A stretch of DNA of 64,000 nt from Tigriopus japonicus (GCA_010645155.1 CM021319.1:3870504-3934503); one strand, 5' to 3'. Shown: positions 1 to 12,191, counted from the stretch's first letter. A program made the numbers and translations. The notes: generated by a model not told the origin, from the sequence alone.

Positions 1-366
1 ATATTCCCGACGAAGGCAAATAGGCAACAAATTGAACAATGAGGGAGCCCGATAAAGAAGAGAGGAGGACTTCATTGTTCGAATTAGCCTTGATTCCTTT
101 GGATTTGGAGGTGCTCTCAGAACGCACCAATATTGCACAAGAACAATAGGACTTTTGTTAGCCCAAATTAGTACTCATTAGATTTTGACAAAATTTCAGG
201 TTCAGACAACCATCTGATCACATTAATAATTATTAAAAAAGTAAAAAATTAGGTCTTTGTCTCAAAACCATATTTCAATGCCATCAGAAATATCTAAAAC
301 TGCGGCAACATCATAAAGACAAATCTGATGGCTGACTTCTCTAATTAGAAAATTTTGAAATTTCAG

Positions 367-813
367 GATCGCTCTAGTCAACGTCAAGAGTTAGCCGCTG
401 TTCTGTACGATACCAATGTGCTGGGCTTCAAAGGGCCTCGTCGCATGACGGTGGTAATGCCAGGCATGAATACTGACGGCCAGCGGATCGACTTCAAGGC
501 CATTTCCGACAACGACGGTCTCATTGAACGGCATAAATCCAAAAACATGGAGGGTGTGATCGAAGTGCACAACAAAACGCCAGTCTGGAACGACGACACC
601 CAATCCTATGTGCTCAACTTTCACGGCCGGGTTACCCAGGCTAGTGTGAAGAATTTTCAAATCGTCCATGAAAACGATGTCGACTACATCATCATGCAAT
701 TTGGTCGCGTGGCTGAGGATATCTTCACCATGGACTTTCGATATCCCATGTGTGCCCTGCAAGCCTTTGGCATAGCGTTGTCAAGTTTTGACAGCAAATT
801 AGCCTGTGAATGA
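367..813 (+). CDS. ktub: Tubby-family protein, C-terminal exon (gene starts left of window)
   Basis: This is the terminal exon of a TUB/TULP-like gene. The 148 residues form the second half of the tubby beta-barrel, which binds PI(4,5)P2 and links membrane cargo to ciliary trafficking. Diagnostic blocks are visible: [11 protein letters not shown] near the start, [20 protein letters not shown] and [11 protein letters not shown] in the middle, and the family signature [12 protein letters not shown] at the very end, immediately before TGA. The exon starts after a TTTCAG acceptor (365-366), and the first codon GAT is in phase. Bases 1-366 are intron; upstream exons lie outside the window. The family call is very secure. 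Whether it is the king-tubby orthologue or a TULP paralogue cannot be decided from this exon. Confidence 0.95.
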   Translation, partial: DRSSQRQELAAVLYDTNVLGFKGPRRMTVVMPGMNTDGQRIDFKAISDNDGLIERHKSKNMEGVIEVHNKTPVWNDDTQSYVLNFHGRVTQASVKNFQIVHENDVDYIIMQFGRVAEDIFTMDFRYPMCALQAFGIALSSFDSKLACE

Positions 814-2110
814 GTGACAATCATTCTAGATGTTCCATTTAGGTGTTTCTATTTTAACACCATGATCAGCAACGCTAACCAATCCACCCACCCCCAATGT
901 CGGCCAGAAGAAGATGAACAGCAACTATAGTAACAGCTACTATGTACAACCACAGACAATTATATGTTACCTGTGGGTACAACTCTACACTGACGCATAA
1001 CTCGGCCCCTGGGACCCTTTGGGTCGATTAATCGTCGTGGGTAACTGAAATCCGTACAATGTGATATCATGATATGAAAGTCAACCAACCAAAAATATCC
1101 TTCTTACTCTTTCCCATGGATTCAATTCACAAATACTGAATTCGGGGAACGTTATGAATCTCATCTCGAAAAAAGTGAAACAAGCAGCAGCACTTGCCGC
1201 AACACGATTCTGCACCATCTTCTGCTTTGGCGTAACGTAAGGCTTTAGCGTAACGATGCTTGGCAAAGACGGATGCTGCCGCCATTACTACAGCCCGTAC
1301 ACTGGCAGGTTTTCTTGCTTTAACCTCATGTTCGAAGTTTTGTAGCAATGTAACAAGCAAATAAAGATGTCCAATTCTGCTCAATTCTTTGCCATTTTTT
1401 AGGTTGCCATGCTCGAATTTCTTTGGTAGCCAGGTTCACGACTCGATGCACTTCCTATGAAGTTTTGCAAAGGATATTGGCATTTTTTGTTATCTGGATA
1501 AATTTTTTGACTCCGAAGGGCGTCCGAAATAGTATGGACGTTAACGGTACACCGTTCGGACGGTGACTCATAATCAAGATAGTCAAATGATAACCTCATA
1601 ATCTTACAATAGATCATCTCACAATAAGGTGACACATATAGACAGGCAAAGAAAGGCCGGACAAATCTGCTTCGGCCCTGAAACTTTCATCCCAGTTTCT
1701 CAAAATATTTACAAAGAAGAAATAAAAGATAGTGTAAGCAACCAATGGTCTAAATATTGGACCAACTCATCCTCCTGTAGGCAAACCAAACTATTCTATC
1801 CGCAAACGAGATGCAAAGAAATCAGTAAGAACTTAGGCACTGTCTCCCGGACAGAACTAGGCAAGTCTATACAATTCATAACAGGACACTGCAATCTACA
1901 AAGACATCGACATATCTTGGTATATTGGTATATCATACCAATTGAAGTGCAGCTGATTTTAAAAAATTCCAAATTTAGCGCCCTCATTTTGGTACTGCTG
2001 TCGTGACCATGGGAGAAGCCAAGAAGCACTGGAATCATGGAGTGGGTGGCTAGCAATGAGAATAATGATTTCCAGCAAGAACAATTAAATTACGTTCTTC
2101 TGCAAATGAG

Positions 2111-2378
2111 ACTTTGCATATGTTGACAAGAATACGTATTTCAATTTTCAGCTCAATCGAACGTCGGAGACAAAAGTTATGCTCACTCAAAGTTTAGTGC
2201 AAATCCTACTGAGAATGAATGAAAAAGCCCTTTTGTGGTAATCGTTTTACCACAAAAGGGCGAGTTCATTCATTCTCTGCTCTCTTCAGTACATAAGTTT
2301 GAGAAGGCATAATTTTTCACTCCGGCATTCGATTGGGCTGAAATTTGAAATACGTGTTCTTGTCAACATATGCAAAGT
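2111..2378. mobile_element. Foldback MITE with long inverted arms
   Basis: The first and last 22 bases are perfect inverted copies, starting ACTTTGCATATGTTGACAAG on the left. The arms stay complementary, with mismatches, almost to the centre, where the short hairpin CCCTTTTGTGGTAA/TTACCACAAAAGGG sits at about 2229-2261. The element is 268 bp and non-coding. I see no clear target-site duplication, so the superfamily is not assigned. Confidence 0.75.
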
Positions 2379-2629
2379 GAAAAGTTATTACTATTATTTT
2401 CTATGTTTATTAAACGTTTCTTTCTATCCCATGATTGGTTTTGTTGAGCAGAATTGTTATTCATGTCAAATAAATTGAATTTTCAGTGAAAAATCTTAGT
2501 GTTCATCAACATGATTTAAATTACCAGCCCATAATGTAAACTATTTACCCCAACAAGTGAAGCCAATTCCAATGTTTGGAACAATCAACAATATATTAAT
2601 TTTTTAGCCATGCTGTGTTTTTTGACGGA

Positions 2630-2815
2630 AAGTTTTTTTTGCACGGAATTTGGAAAAAATGTTCATTTTTTTTAAATTTCTGGCCAAAATACAAAAGATA
2701 TCAGCAAAAAATCACGGAAAGTGCAAAAACTTGGAAAAATGGCAAAAAGTGCAAATAAAGCAAAAAACCGGCCAAACCGTGTAAAAAAGTGCATTTGCAT
2801 GAAAAGTGCACCCCT
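2630..2815. repeat. Degenerate A-rich repeat with AAAAGTGCAA-type motifs
   Basis: Low-complexity DNA repeating motifs such as AAAAAGTGCAAATAA and GCAAAAAACCGGCC. The right edge, GTGCACCCCTG, resembles an inverted hAT-type end (CAGGGGTGCAC), but no left partner is visible. Similar motif composition recurs at 15680-15815 and, inverted, at 55617-55800. Confidence 0.45.
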
Positions 2816-4996
2816 GCTGATGATCATCAGCATGATCGTTAATTCATAAACTCTGCCAGAACTTCACCAGGCTCAAAATATAAGGGAAATGAAATATACC
2901 GAGCTGGGGTTCTTATACTTTGTTGTCCCAGGACCCCCTTGGAGCTCCTTTGATAAAATGTAAGTGTAAAATAGAAATACAATATATAATATTGTATATA
3001 AATACATAATAATATATAAATCTTGAATATATAATCCTTTGTAATATGTAATTGAACTTATCTTAACATTACTTCAAGTATAATTATGCCCTATTATTGA
3101 TGAACCTTAATAAATTTGTCTAACGAAAAGAATCTTAGCTTGTCATTGGTGTCTTGCTCCACAAAGCATGAAACAATCAACACCACTATTTTTTCGAAGT
3201 TTGGAACATATTTACTTTTTAGGATTTTTTTCCATGAAATTGGAGTCTTTTGGCATTTTAGAGTGTTAGAATTTCGATTAAATTCCATCTAAGGACATTT
3301 ATTATACACATTAACGTTGCTTTAGATATTTTTTGTTGTTTTGTTTTTTTGGGGAATTTGGCATTCTTATTTGAGCTTTTTTAAGATATGTCCTCTTACA
3401 AAATATTTTCCATATGGACTCAATTATTCTTAAAACTATTTTTGAAATTGCTTCACAACCATACTAGAAGTGTAAAGTGAGCGACATGAGGAGATTTTCG
3501 GACTTGTTTGTAGCCACTTGTCAATAGGTATTCCGATAGTCCTCCAAACATCAGAGCCAAATTTCCTTGAAGGGTGTTTGATAGATGATGAGTGGGTCTC
3601 TTTCTTTACCTGATATCTCCCTTGAATTATCGTATGAACAACATAATAATATGCGCTTGTTATTGTGCGTGAATCGTCGAATGACAAAAAGTCTTTATCG
3701 ACAAAGTGTTTTGCTCCAAATAGAATTATTGAGTAGACAATTAGCCCTCGACAATTCGCGTCAAAAATTGGCACACCCCACAAGATCAAAACATTTTCCT
3801 CAGAGTTCCGCATGAAATACAATGGATAATTGATAAACACGCGGACAAATTTTTCATAACAATCCAAAGTAACGTTCCAGCGAAACCCGATTTTTTATTC
3901 CTTCCTTATAGATTGTGGTGGTAAATTGGTCAAATCCCCTTTTCATCACAAAGATTAACATAGCAAGATTTCTCATAATGAAACGGAAGCAAAGAAAATA
4001 GGACTAAAAATTACTAGAAACCATGCCTTAATGGACTTTTAGACCTCTTACAATGCCGAAAAGAATGAAGGCCTTGTTATCGAGCAACGAAGAAATGTGT
4101 CTTTTAACGGGAGGGACAAAATCATTTTTGTTTCAAGCAATCACTTATATTTACACGTATATTGTTAGTAGGAACTCGCAGACGAAGAAAGAAAACGACC
4201 ATCGAAATGGAAAGATGGTCAAAATTAAGCAATTTTCCCATTTCCCTTCACTTTTCCCTTATTAGGGATTTCCAAAACCTACGGATTGCACATTTAGCGG
4301 AAAAAGCCCAATCGTCACTTGGAAATTTGAACCAAAATTCTAAAGATTTGAAAGATAACAACATTCTTTGAAATGGCCACTGTGTGGATTGTACTCGGGA
4401 TATACATATGTAGGCAGGCTGGCAACCATCTTGAAGATACCTGAATGGGAAGACATTCAAAGCGGTCTTTAATATCACCAGTCGTTAAAAGTTATTTCAC
4501 CTACAAGTAACTCTCAACTTACTGAAAATCGGAGTTCCGCATGAATCTGAAACTGAATTCGGAGACGCCCTCCGAACTTACATCTCTTCACCCACTGAGT
4601 TTCAAAGAATTCGATCTGTATTTGTGCCATCAGCTCTCCAATATTGCTCCCATGTATAGTTGCGTACGTACATAAACTTTGAACTTATTTATTTTTTCTT
4701 TTAATTATTTTTTCACTTATCTAACTAATTCAGTCACTATTATTAGTCAAAGCTAGCCACCTCAAGATGCAAATTCATAGTTTCTGTGGATGTCAATCAA
4801 TTTCACCAAGACTTGCTACACGTATACCCAAAGATGTTTTCTTTAACTGGTTTTCTTCAATATTACGGGGCGGTTACTGAGTTTTGAGTAGTTCTCTGTT
4901 GGGTGGGCATGGGACACTAAATTTCCAATATATTTCAAGTAGTCTTCTTGCTTTCATCCCAAGATTGACGACACAAAGAGTAAAGAAAGAGGAAAG

Positions 4997-5244
4997 ATGG
5001 TATAGCGCAGTTGCTTAACGCGCGACCGAGCCGTGCTCGGGTTCATGGGTTAGATCCCAGGTCTTCCCCCCACATCTCCAAATTTGAGTCTAGTGGATAA
5101 TCGCCTCGAACGGCGCAACTTGAACCCAAAATGGGCCCTCTTCGCATACATTCAATTGTTCGAAATCTGTGAAATTATGTGTCATTGACCCTGTAAAAGT
5201 ATCTAATGTTTATTGAAACACGCAATAAAGATTATTATTAATAA
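4997..5244 (+). mobile_element. tRNA-derived SINE
   Basis: The head resembles a tRNA gene: an A-box-like TAGCGCAGTTGCTTAACGCG at about 5012-5031 and a B-box-like GGTTAGATCCC at about 5048-5058. An unrelated body follows, with a tail ending AATAAAGATTATTATTAATA, typical of a SINE sharing the 3' end of a LINE. A functional tRNA is unlikely because no acceptor stem pairs. No target-site duplication was identified. Confidence 0.65.
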
Positions 5245-5500
5245 CGCGAGTGATATTTGTTCGCTTTTATGAAGAGAGGCAAGAAAATTATTGCAACAGT
5301 AAGCTAGAATGTTCTAACGCTAAATGGTATAACCACGTACAGTACTAGAGCGTTTCAGGATGTAAGTGCTTCCCCATACGGCGTAGAATCGAATCCTGTC
5401 TTCTGTTTGAACGGTTCACAGGCCAATAGTCAAATGAAAGGACATCTAATATTTGAGTAATATTGTGTCCAGCCATTCATCAAAAAGTGCTGTTCTTGGA

Positions 5501-6052
5501 ACTGATCAGTAGGGCCCGGAAAAATATTTGCAAAAAAGTGACAAAATATCCAATATATATTTTCTTCAAAAGCAAAATATTTGGAAAAAGCCGGATATTT
5601 AAGAAATATGTTTTTTTTGACAAGGCCATTTTTTTGTTTTTTTTTTTGTCTGTGTGCACCGACCTTCCAAATTTATTTCTAGTGAAATTGACGCATACGG
5701 CCGTTTTTGGGGACAAACTTAACATGTAATTGATTTAAACAACATAATTTTCAATTTTCCTCAATAGATGGCGCAGTTTTTTCGTGGGTGACTAGAGTTT
5801 TGATTGTGAATGTCTAATCTTGGTACAAATGCCATTTTGTAGAGTTTTTTTGAATATGGGTTCATTTTGGAAGGCTCTTTTGAGCATTGGTAATTCATTT
5901 CTTTTCCTCAATTTTGCCCGAAATATTTTTTTTGACTAGAACATTCGAGAAAATATTTTATTTTTCCTTGAAATAACCAAAATATTTAAAAAATCGAGGA
6001 AAAGTGGAGAAATATTTTTAAAAAATTTATTTCCGTGCCCTACTGATCAGTT
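5501..6052. mobile_element. Terminal-inverted-repeat element with AAATATTT subterminal motifs
   Basis: The ends ACTGATCAGTAGGGC and GCCCTACTGATCAGT are perfect inverted copies, and similarity continues inward as CGGAAA. Both subterminal regions contain many AAATATTT/AAAATATTT motifs, a layout common in non-autonomous hAT-like elements. There is no transposase. A convincing 8-bp duplication is not visible, so the superfamily is uncertain. Confidence 0.6.
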
Positions 6053-6722
6053 TTATTTTCCTGTGGAATCTCGATAGTCTTTCTCTGGGGAGAGGATAAG
6101 TTGGGTGGTATTGACGATGGTTACGTCAAGGTCTGCGTTCATGGCTGTAGCATGTATGTGCGATGATGAGTGAGTGCTCACCTTCCTTATCCTTGCCTCC
6201 ACCAAGGGGCTTGGGCCTTAATCAATTGTTATTGAGTTTTCTGTTGACGTTGGCTTGAATTGATGGATTGGAAAACAAGGTCTTTACTCCACGCACTGCA
6301 CCATCTAAAGTGGACTCCGAAAGGACTTTCCAAGACAATTACGAAGTACTCATGTACTATCGGATTGCTTGCTTGCGGACTTGGTCCTGTCGTACCACTG
6401 TGGTTCGGAGATTGCCGAGCGAAGTCTTCGTCGACGACCTTAGTGGTCTTGTCCTTGGTGGGATTTAAGAACAACACCTAACAGGAAAATAGATAGGCCT
6501 CATCATTCACCGTTTGACCATCGTCAGTTACGCTTGGTGGCTCATTTTAGGATGTGTGGTACTTTCGAAGGGGGAAACATCCTTAAATTAGTGGCTGTTT
6601 GCGGATCAAGTACGAAACAATTGGGCAGTTAGCACACTCTTACAATGGGATGATCGAGCGACATTCTCATTGGAAACCTTGAAATCTTGTCAAACTAACG
6701 GGTGAACCCCACGTATTTCCAG

Positions 6723-9700
6723 TTTGGTATGGCCTGATCCCGCTCAGTTTTGGAGTGGATGTCTTTGAGTTCGCCCCCGACAACTCACAATGGAACTCGC
6801 AAGCTAAGATGACAGGGACCATCGAAAAATCCGCTTCTCAATTGACCCTTTGCTATCGTGTCAAGATCTATCGATACCTGCCGTCACAATATTACGTGAA
6901 CCTCATGGAGTACACTATTCCGGATGCTTTGGCTTGTTGTGAAATCCGGAGTCGTGAGTGTGATCATAGATTATTTCATCTTTGAACGGTTCAATTTCAA
7001 TTGGAAAAATCGCCAAGAAAGGCTAAAGAAAGGCTAGATAAGCGCTCGGTATTTCAAAGCGGGAAGAAAAGTTACCGACACTCGCGAACTTTAGAAACTC
7101 AAAATGTTTGAAAAAGAACGCTCAAAATGGCTATTTTCATTAACTCTTTCTCGCCTTTTTTTCATTTCAGTCTGGACTGGATCGGGTCCGTTGATGGTGC
7201 TGAAAAACCAATTCATTGGCCAGAGTGACATTCAAGTGAAACTGATGCGTTGGTACCACCATTGTTTTACCTTTGATTACTCTGACATGAGCTTTGAGAT
7301 GATCCTTGACGGGGTAACCATTGACAAGGGCCATTTCAATTTGAGTGAACCAAATTTACAAAGTAAGTGAAACAACTGACAGTGAGTAGTAGCTGACCTT
7401 AGATTAGTTGTTGAACACATTAGGAAGGCATAAACAGTTAAGCAATGCAGCAGATAAGCCACGAACAAATCAGCTAATTCCTCTACGATGCTTCCAAACT
7501 TGTTCCAAAACTGACCTAACAGTATGCGATTTGGACCAAACATTAGTAAAAGGAACAAAACTAAACGGTTTCCTTTTGTCTCAATTCTGTTCCATTTGTA
7601 TTGTGTGATTATGAGGAACAACAATTAGACTTCAACGAAAGGGAAGCCATTCCTTCACAATGTACGTACCCTACCCTACCTTTTTTGATCAGACCTGACG
7701 AAGAAAACTCGTTGGAGCGATCAAAGATTGGCGCTCTACCGTTCAGACATCTTTCATAATCACGCTTCCTTAAAGAGATAAGCAGAGCGAAGACTAACAG
7801 AACAGTGATTAGTTCTCACTAATGTTGATGAAGTCGAGCTCTATTCCTTGGATCATCCCGGAAATTGACTTCCTTCACGAGACTTGGTACAAACGTCATT
7901 CTTTATAAAGGAAGGAGCAAGATCAGATCTCTTCGAAGATTTGTTAACGAGAATGGAGGAGTCTTAATGTAAATGAAAGAAGTCAAAGGAGAAAAAAAAA
8001 ATCATCCAACAATAGCTCGTAGCCTAGCCCTTAAAGTTTATTGTCGCTGTTTATTGTTGAATGCCATTCAAAAACACAATGTGTAACAGACCTTTTCGAT
8101 TCGACCATTTTCCCGACTGCACCTAAAACCTTGCAAAAGGGCGTTTGTAGGGTCAATTTGTCTCTCGCTCCCCGCTTATGTACTGCGACAATTATAAATT
8201 TCGAAACGTTGTTATTCGTAGGCTTTAGGGGAGAAGAATAGAAGAACGCATTGGAGTAATGAGTCACTAGGTAGAAAAATAAAGTGAAGCAGGTCTTTTT
8301 GCTTTGTTTCTTCTTTAGCTTATCTTGAAATTTTTAGCAATAAAATCCTTAGAAATGGTAATAAATGTAAGAGGAAAGATTAATATTCTTACTCTCGTCA
8401 AGAGAACGCGGTTTTTGTTCTCTCCAAAACCTAGAAAAGATTATAAGAAAGTCAGGTGTCCGGCTGGTAATCTAAAGCTTACTTATATTTAACTTGATCT
8501 ACTGAACTTTGCGGCAGTTAGAGTAATTTGAAGCACGCGCAATGCTCGCCCTTCCGACCGATTGCACCTTTTCGATTCGACCTTTTTTCCAATTGCACCT
8601 AAAACCTTCCAAATGGGGCGATTTGTCTCTCGCTTCCGAGCTTATGTACTGCGACTGTTACAATTTTCGAAACGTTGTTATTCGTGAACGCATCATGCTG
8701 AAATTCAGCCGACACCCTTAAATGCTTGCCGTTACAATCTTTTCAATACAAAATCATTTACTTAAATGGAATTCGATCTTTAAAAAATCTACAGCTGAAC
8801 GCTTGAGCGGAGGCTGCCTTGTCTTACGATTTCCTTGAAATAATACATTCTTCATTTGAAGCTTTATAGCACTTGTATGTTTGTAAATTCAAATTCGTTC
8901 GCAAGGTCAACCTTCGAAAACGAGACAAATATCAACCATGACGTAGATGGAACGTGAGATGTTGAGTGAGATCTTGCTATACAAATTGCATCCTTTGAAT
9001 TCAAAGATGGTATGCTCCACTGATAGAGATATTCGAGACAATTCATTTCAAGAGCATTCTCTGGATTCGCATTTTTTTGAGATTTTAATCGTCAGAATAT
9101 GTGACTTTCTCATTAACATTGCTATTTCTCTGTTGGCCAAGAAAATATGTGTGCACGTAAATTAATTTCTTTTTATTGAATTCCTCTAGTCACTAGATTC
9201 CTTTCTTTGTAAATGGATACCAAAACACTATTTTTTCTCACCCCCAAATATATCTAGCCAAAGGTGTCCTGATGGTTGGGTCAGCAATATCTTTTGATTG
9301 TGACAAGCCTGGCCGAGGCGCGTGTCGAGGCATGTTTTCCGGACTAATCGCTGATTTTAACCTTTGGTCAAGAAAACTTTCTCCGGGAGAAATACTGGCC
9401 TTCACCGACTGTCACAATGAAGGAGATGGAGATCTTGTCAGCTGGAGGACCGCTCAGTGGAACAATAACAATGTAAGTATGTATATACATAATCAATACG
9501 TACATGTTGAGAGGCGACAGACAATTTCATATCTCTACGTAAAGTACTCCATGTACGGTACTTTTCTACAACTGTCTTTAGCTTCTTTATGTATTTTGTT
9601 TCGGGAATTCCCTTTAGGTGAACAAATTTTCATTGGACTTAAAAGATCAGCTTTGCAAAGAGAAAGAGGACAGCTTTATGGTGTTTTCGGAGCTTCGTGA

Positions 9701-12191
9701 GTTCATGGCCAGCTTTCGCTTTTGTCGCTCTTTGGGAGCCAAAATGGCAGCGCCATCCACTCTTGATCAACACATGGATATGATTAACTCCACCAAACGG
9801 TTCTTCGCCGATAAGGTACATTAAATGCATTCTCAATATGACTCTATAAGTTTCTAATTAACCCTCTTACCGAAGCAATAGCTTCATATGAGGTTATGAT
9901 ATGCCTAAGCATTCAGGACATACTCGTTTCAACAAAAGAAGTAAAAACTGAAAATGCAAGCACTAAACCTTTTCAGACATGTGATCGTATTTCATTGGGA
10001 TGGACCGATGAATATTCCGAGGGAACGTTTGTAAATATCAATGACTACATTCTGCACCAAAAGACAACACCACTCCCAAAGGAAATGAAAGAGGTTTGGA
10101 AGTTTGGAGAGCCCAATGGCGGACGTTTAGAGAGTTGTGCCGAACTCACTGATCATTATGAGTAAGTATTCTTGTCAGCACTAAGTGCAAAGCTTAACAC
10201 CTAACCACCTGTACCAATATTTGTCCAGATGGAACGACATGCCTTGCTCGGGAGATTCCAAGTCGTGCACTAGTTGCTACTTCAATAAACGTCCGTTACT
10301 AAAACTGCGAGGCCTTTGTCGAGACACCAACTTCGATCAACAGTACATTATTACCACCAACTACATCAATGGGAAGCCCGTTATCAAAGGCTACTTTCGA
10401 ACGGTGATTTCTTGGTCGGGAGGGACGGAGGGCAATGATCAAGAAGGCCGATGGGAGCTGACATCTCTGATCAACAACGCCAGTAAGGCCGTTCTTCAAT
10501 CCAAATCCAACACAAAGTATCCAATAGGCCGACAAGTTTGGACCATCGAAAACGATGTCTGCTCAGCGGGCGAAACAGTCGACAAAAACTTAACCCTCAC
10601 CGTTTGCGAAGAGGGTACCTATACTTGTGACAGTGGCGAATGCATCGATCTCACACTAAGGTAAGACCCGATTTCGTTGGCATCTCATGGCTTATCACTA
10701 ATGCAATATTCACTTTGTCCTCAGATGCGATAATAACCAGAATTGTGAGGACGGCAGTGACGAGATCCAGTGCACCATTTTGGAACTCCCCGATGGTTAC
10801 CGCACATCTTCGCCTCCACCTCCTGCCATTGCCGATGAGCCGGTGAAAATTGGGCTCAGCATTGATATCATTTCGTTTTCGGAGATTGACGTGAACAAAA
10901 TGAAGATCTCCATCGATTTCTATTTATCTATGACATGGTTTGATCCAAGGTTGACCTTCCATAATCTGCGTGAAGGGTTTGCCCTCAATCCACTCTCATT
11001 GGAAGAGATGAAATCATTGTGGTTTCCAGAGCTCAGTTTCGTCAACACTGCCGGAAATGAGATCTCCTTGATTGATGACAGCACCGAAACTTACGTGTTT
11101 CGCAACGGCTCGAGTTATTTCAATAGTCTGGACGAAAACCACGAGACGAAGAAGTTCTACGGTCGAGAAAATCCCCTTTATGCTCATCGGAAATATACAA
11201 TCAACTTCAGTTGCAACTTTGAGCTCCAGGATTATCCATTTGATGTGCAGAATTGCTCCATGGACTTTCAATTGCGCGTGGCCACGCGACAAAGCGCCAT
11301 CTTGATGTTGGAGCAAGTCGATTATTTGGGCGAGGCGAATCTTTTGGAATATAAAGTCCAAGAAACGAGCGTGGAACGAGATCATCCTTGCGGTAACAGA
11401 GTTATTTATTTGGGGGATAAATTGGACCTTCTTTCATTGAACATTGTTTTCCAGGCCGGCAAAATTTGTCTTCTTGCAATAAGATATGGATCACATTGAA
11501 GCGTCGTGTCGGGAACCAATTACTTAACACATATCTCCCAACGGGAAGTCTCTTAATGACCATCTACTTGAGCCATTACTTCAAGATTGATCACTACGAC
11601 ACTCGAATAATGGTGGGCTTAACGGGTATGAAGTCTCAGTAAAGAAGAAAATATTCATTTTTCATCAAAATTTTCATCAAATAGTTCATTATGAATCTTG
11701 CCTAACTATGTAAATTTCAATTTTTAGGCATGTTGGTGATCGCATCCTTGTTTGTTTCCACTTCGGCCTCTTTGCCCAGGACCTCATATTTCAAGATGAT
11801 CGACATTTGGATGATCTTTTGCTTTCTTCTACCATTCTTTGAGGTCATCCTCCATACAATTGTGGAATATTGGACCGACGATGAATGCTATCAAAACAAG
11901 AGGTGAGATTGAAATTGAGCAATTAGCCAGTATGACCAAACAATATCATGGCGTTATTATGTCTCGCCCTCTAGACAATTGACGGATTTCAGACGCAAGG
12001 ACTTCGCTTTCGACGGGAAAGTGACGGTGGGAGCCACTCGTCGATATAGAACCTGTTGGCAAAAGATGAAGAATTTGGGCCCTCAGTGGTGCATTGATGT
12101 ATTTGCTCGTGTTTTTGTTCCCTTGGTTATTTTGGTTTTTAACATATTCTATTGGGGAGCTGCTTTAAAACATGGGGGAATCGAAGTCTAG
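6723..12191 (+). CDS. Multidomain Cys-loop ligand-gated ion channel (LamG/pentraxin-like, C-type-lectin-like, LDLa, channel); 5' end missing
   Basis: Ten exons join in phase: 6723-6953, 7171-7362, 9258-9472, 9618-9815, 9977-10161, 10229-10660, 10725-11392, 11455-11625, 11728-11902 and 11975-12191, giving 893 residues to the stop. Order: a pentraxin/LamG-like fold (exons 1-3; CFTFDYSDMSFEMILDG, then FSGLIADFNLWSRKLSPGEI); a C-type-lectin-like domain (exons 4-6; RFCRSLGAKMAAPS, GEPNGGRLESCAEL, WNDMPC); a linker with YPIGRQVWTIENDVC; an LDLa module across exons 6-7 ending CEDGSDEIQC; the ligand-binding domain with a canonical Cys-loop (two cysteines 13 residues apart around DYPFD); and four membrane segments, M4 being ARVFVPLVILVFNIFYW. 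It should be a plasma-membrane pentameric channel subunit; the ligand is unknown. M2 has the conserved 9' leucine but no anion-type PAR motif. The signal-peptide exon was not found. Confidence 0.88.
8091..8220 (+). repeat. Dispersed repeat, copy 1
   Basis: This block shares CCTTTTCGATTCGACC, GCACCTAAAACCTT, ATTTGTCTCTCGCT, CTTATGTACTGCGAC and TCGAAACGTTGTTATTCGT with 8567-8685 in the same order and orientation. It is non-coding. Confidence 0.7.
8567..8685 (+). repeat. Dispersed repeat, copy 2
   Basis: Direct copy of 8091-8220, slightly shorter and diverged, about 480 bp downstream in the same intron. The pair may be a local duplication or two insertions of one short element. Confidence 0.7.

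Larger units (their letters stand above)
814..6722. other. Repeat-rich interval between tubby and the ion-channel gene
   Basis: No open frame here has a credible start, splice context or recognisable protein; all are short and lie in AT-rich DNA. The interval holds a foldback element (2111-2378), degenerate A-rich repeats (about 2630-2815), a tRNA-derived SINE (about 4997-5244) and a terminal-inverted-repeat element (5501-6052). The missing 5' exon(s) of the downstream channel gene, including its signal peptide, must lie somewhere here or in an intron ending at 6722, but I could not identify them. Confidence 0.6.
7363..9257 (+). other. Long intron 2 of the ion-channel gene
   Basis: This 1.9-kb intron separates the two halves of the LamG/pentraxin-like domain. 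It starts GTAAGT and ends ATATCTAG. No coding exon with conserved content is visible. It contains a duplicated block (8091-8220 and 8567-8685). Confidence 0.7.

Noticed and set aside
1629..2056. Overlapping frames on both strands upstream of the foldback element
   Set aside because: No conserved motif, start context or splice partner; typical chance frames.
4997..5070. Possible tRNA gene
   Set aside because: A- and B-box-like motifs are present, but the acceptor stem and anticodon arm do not pair, and the body and tail fit a SINE.
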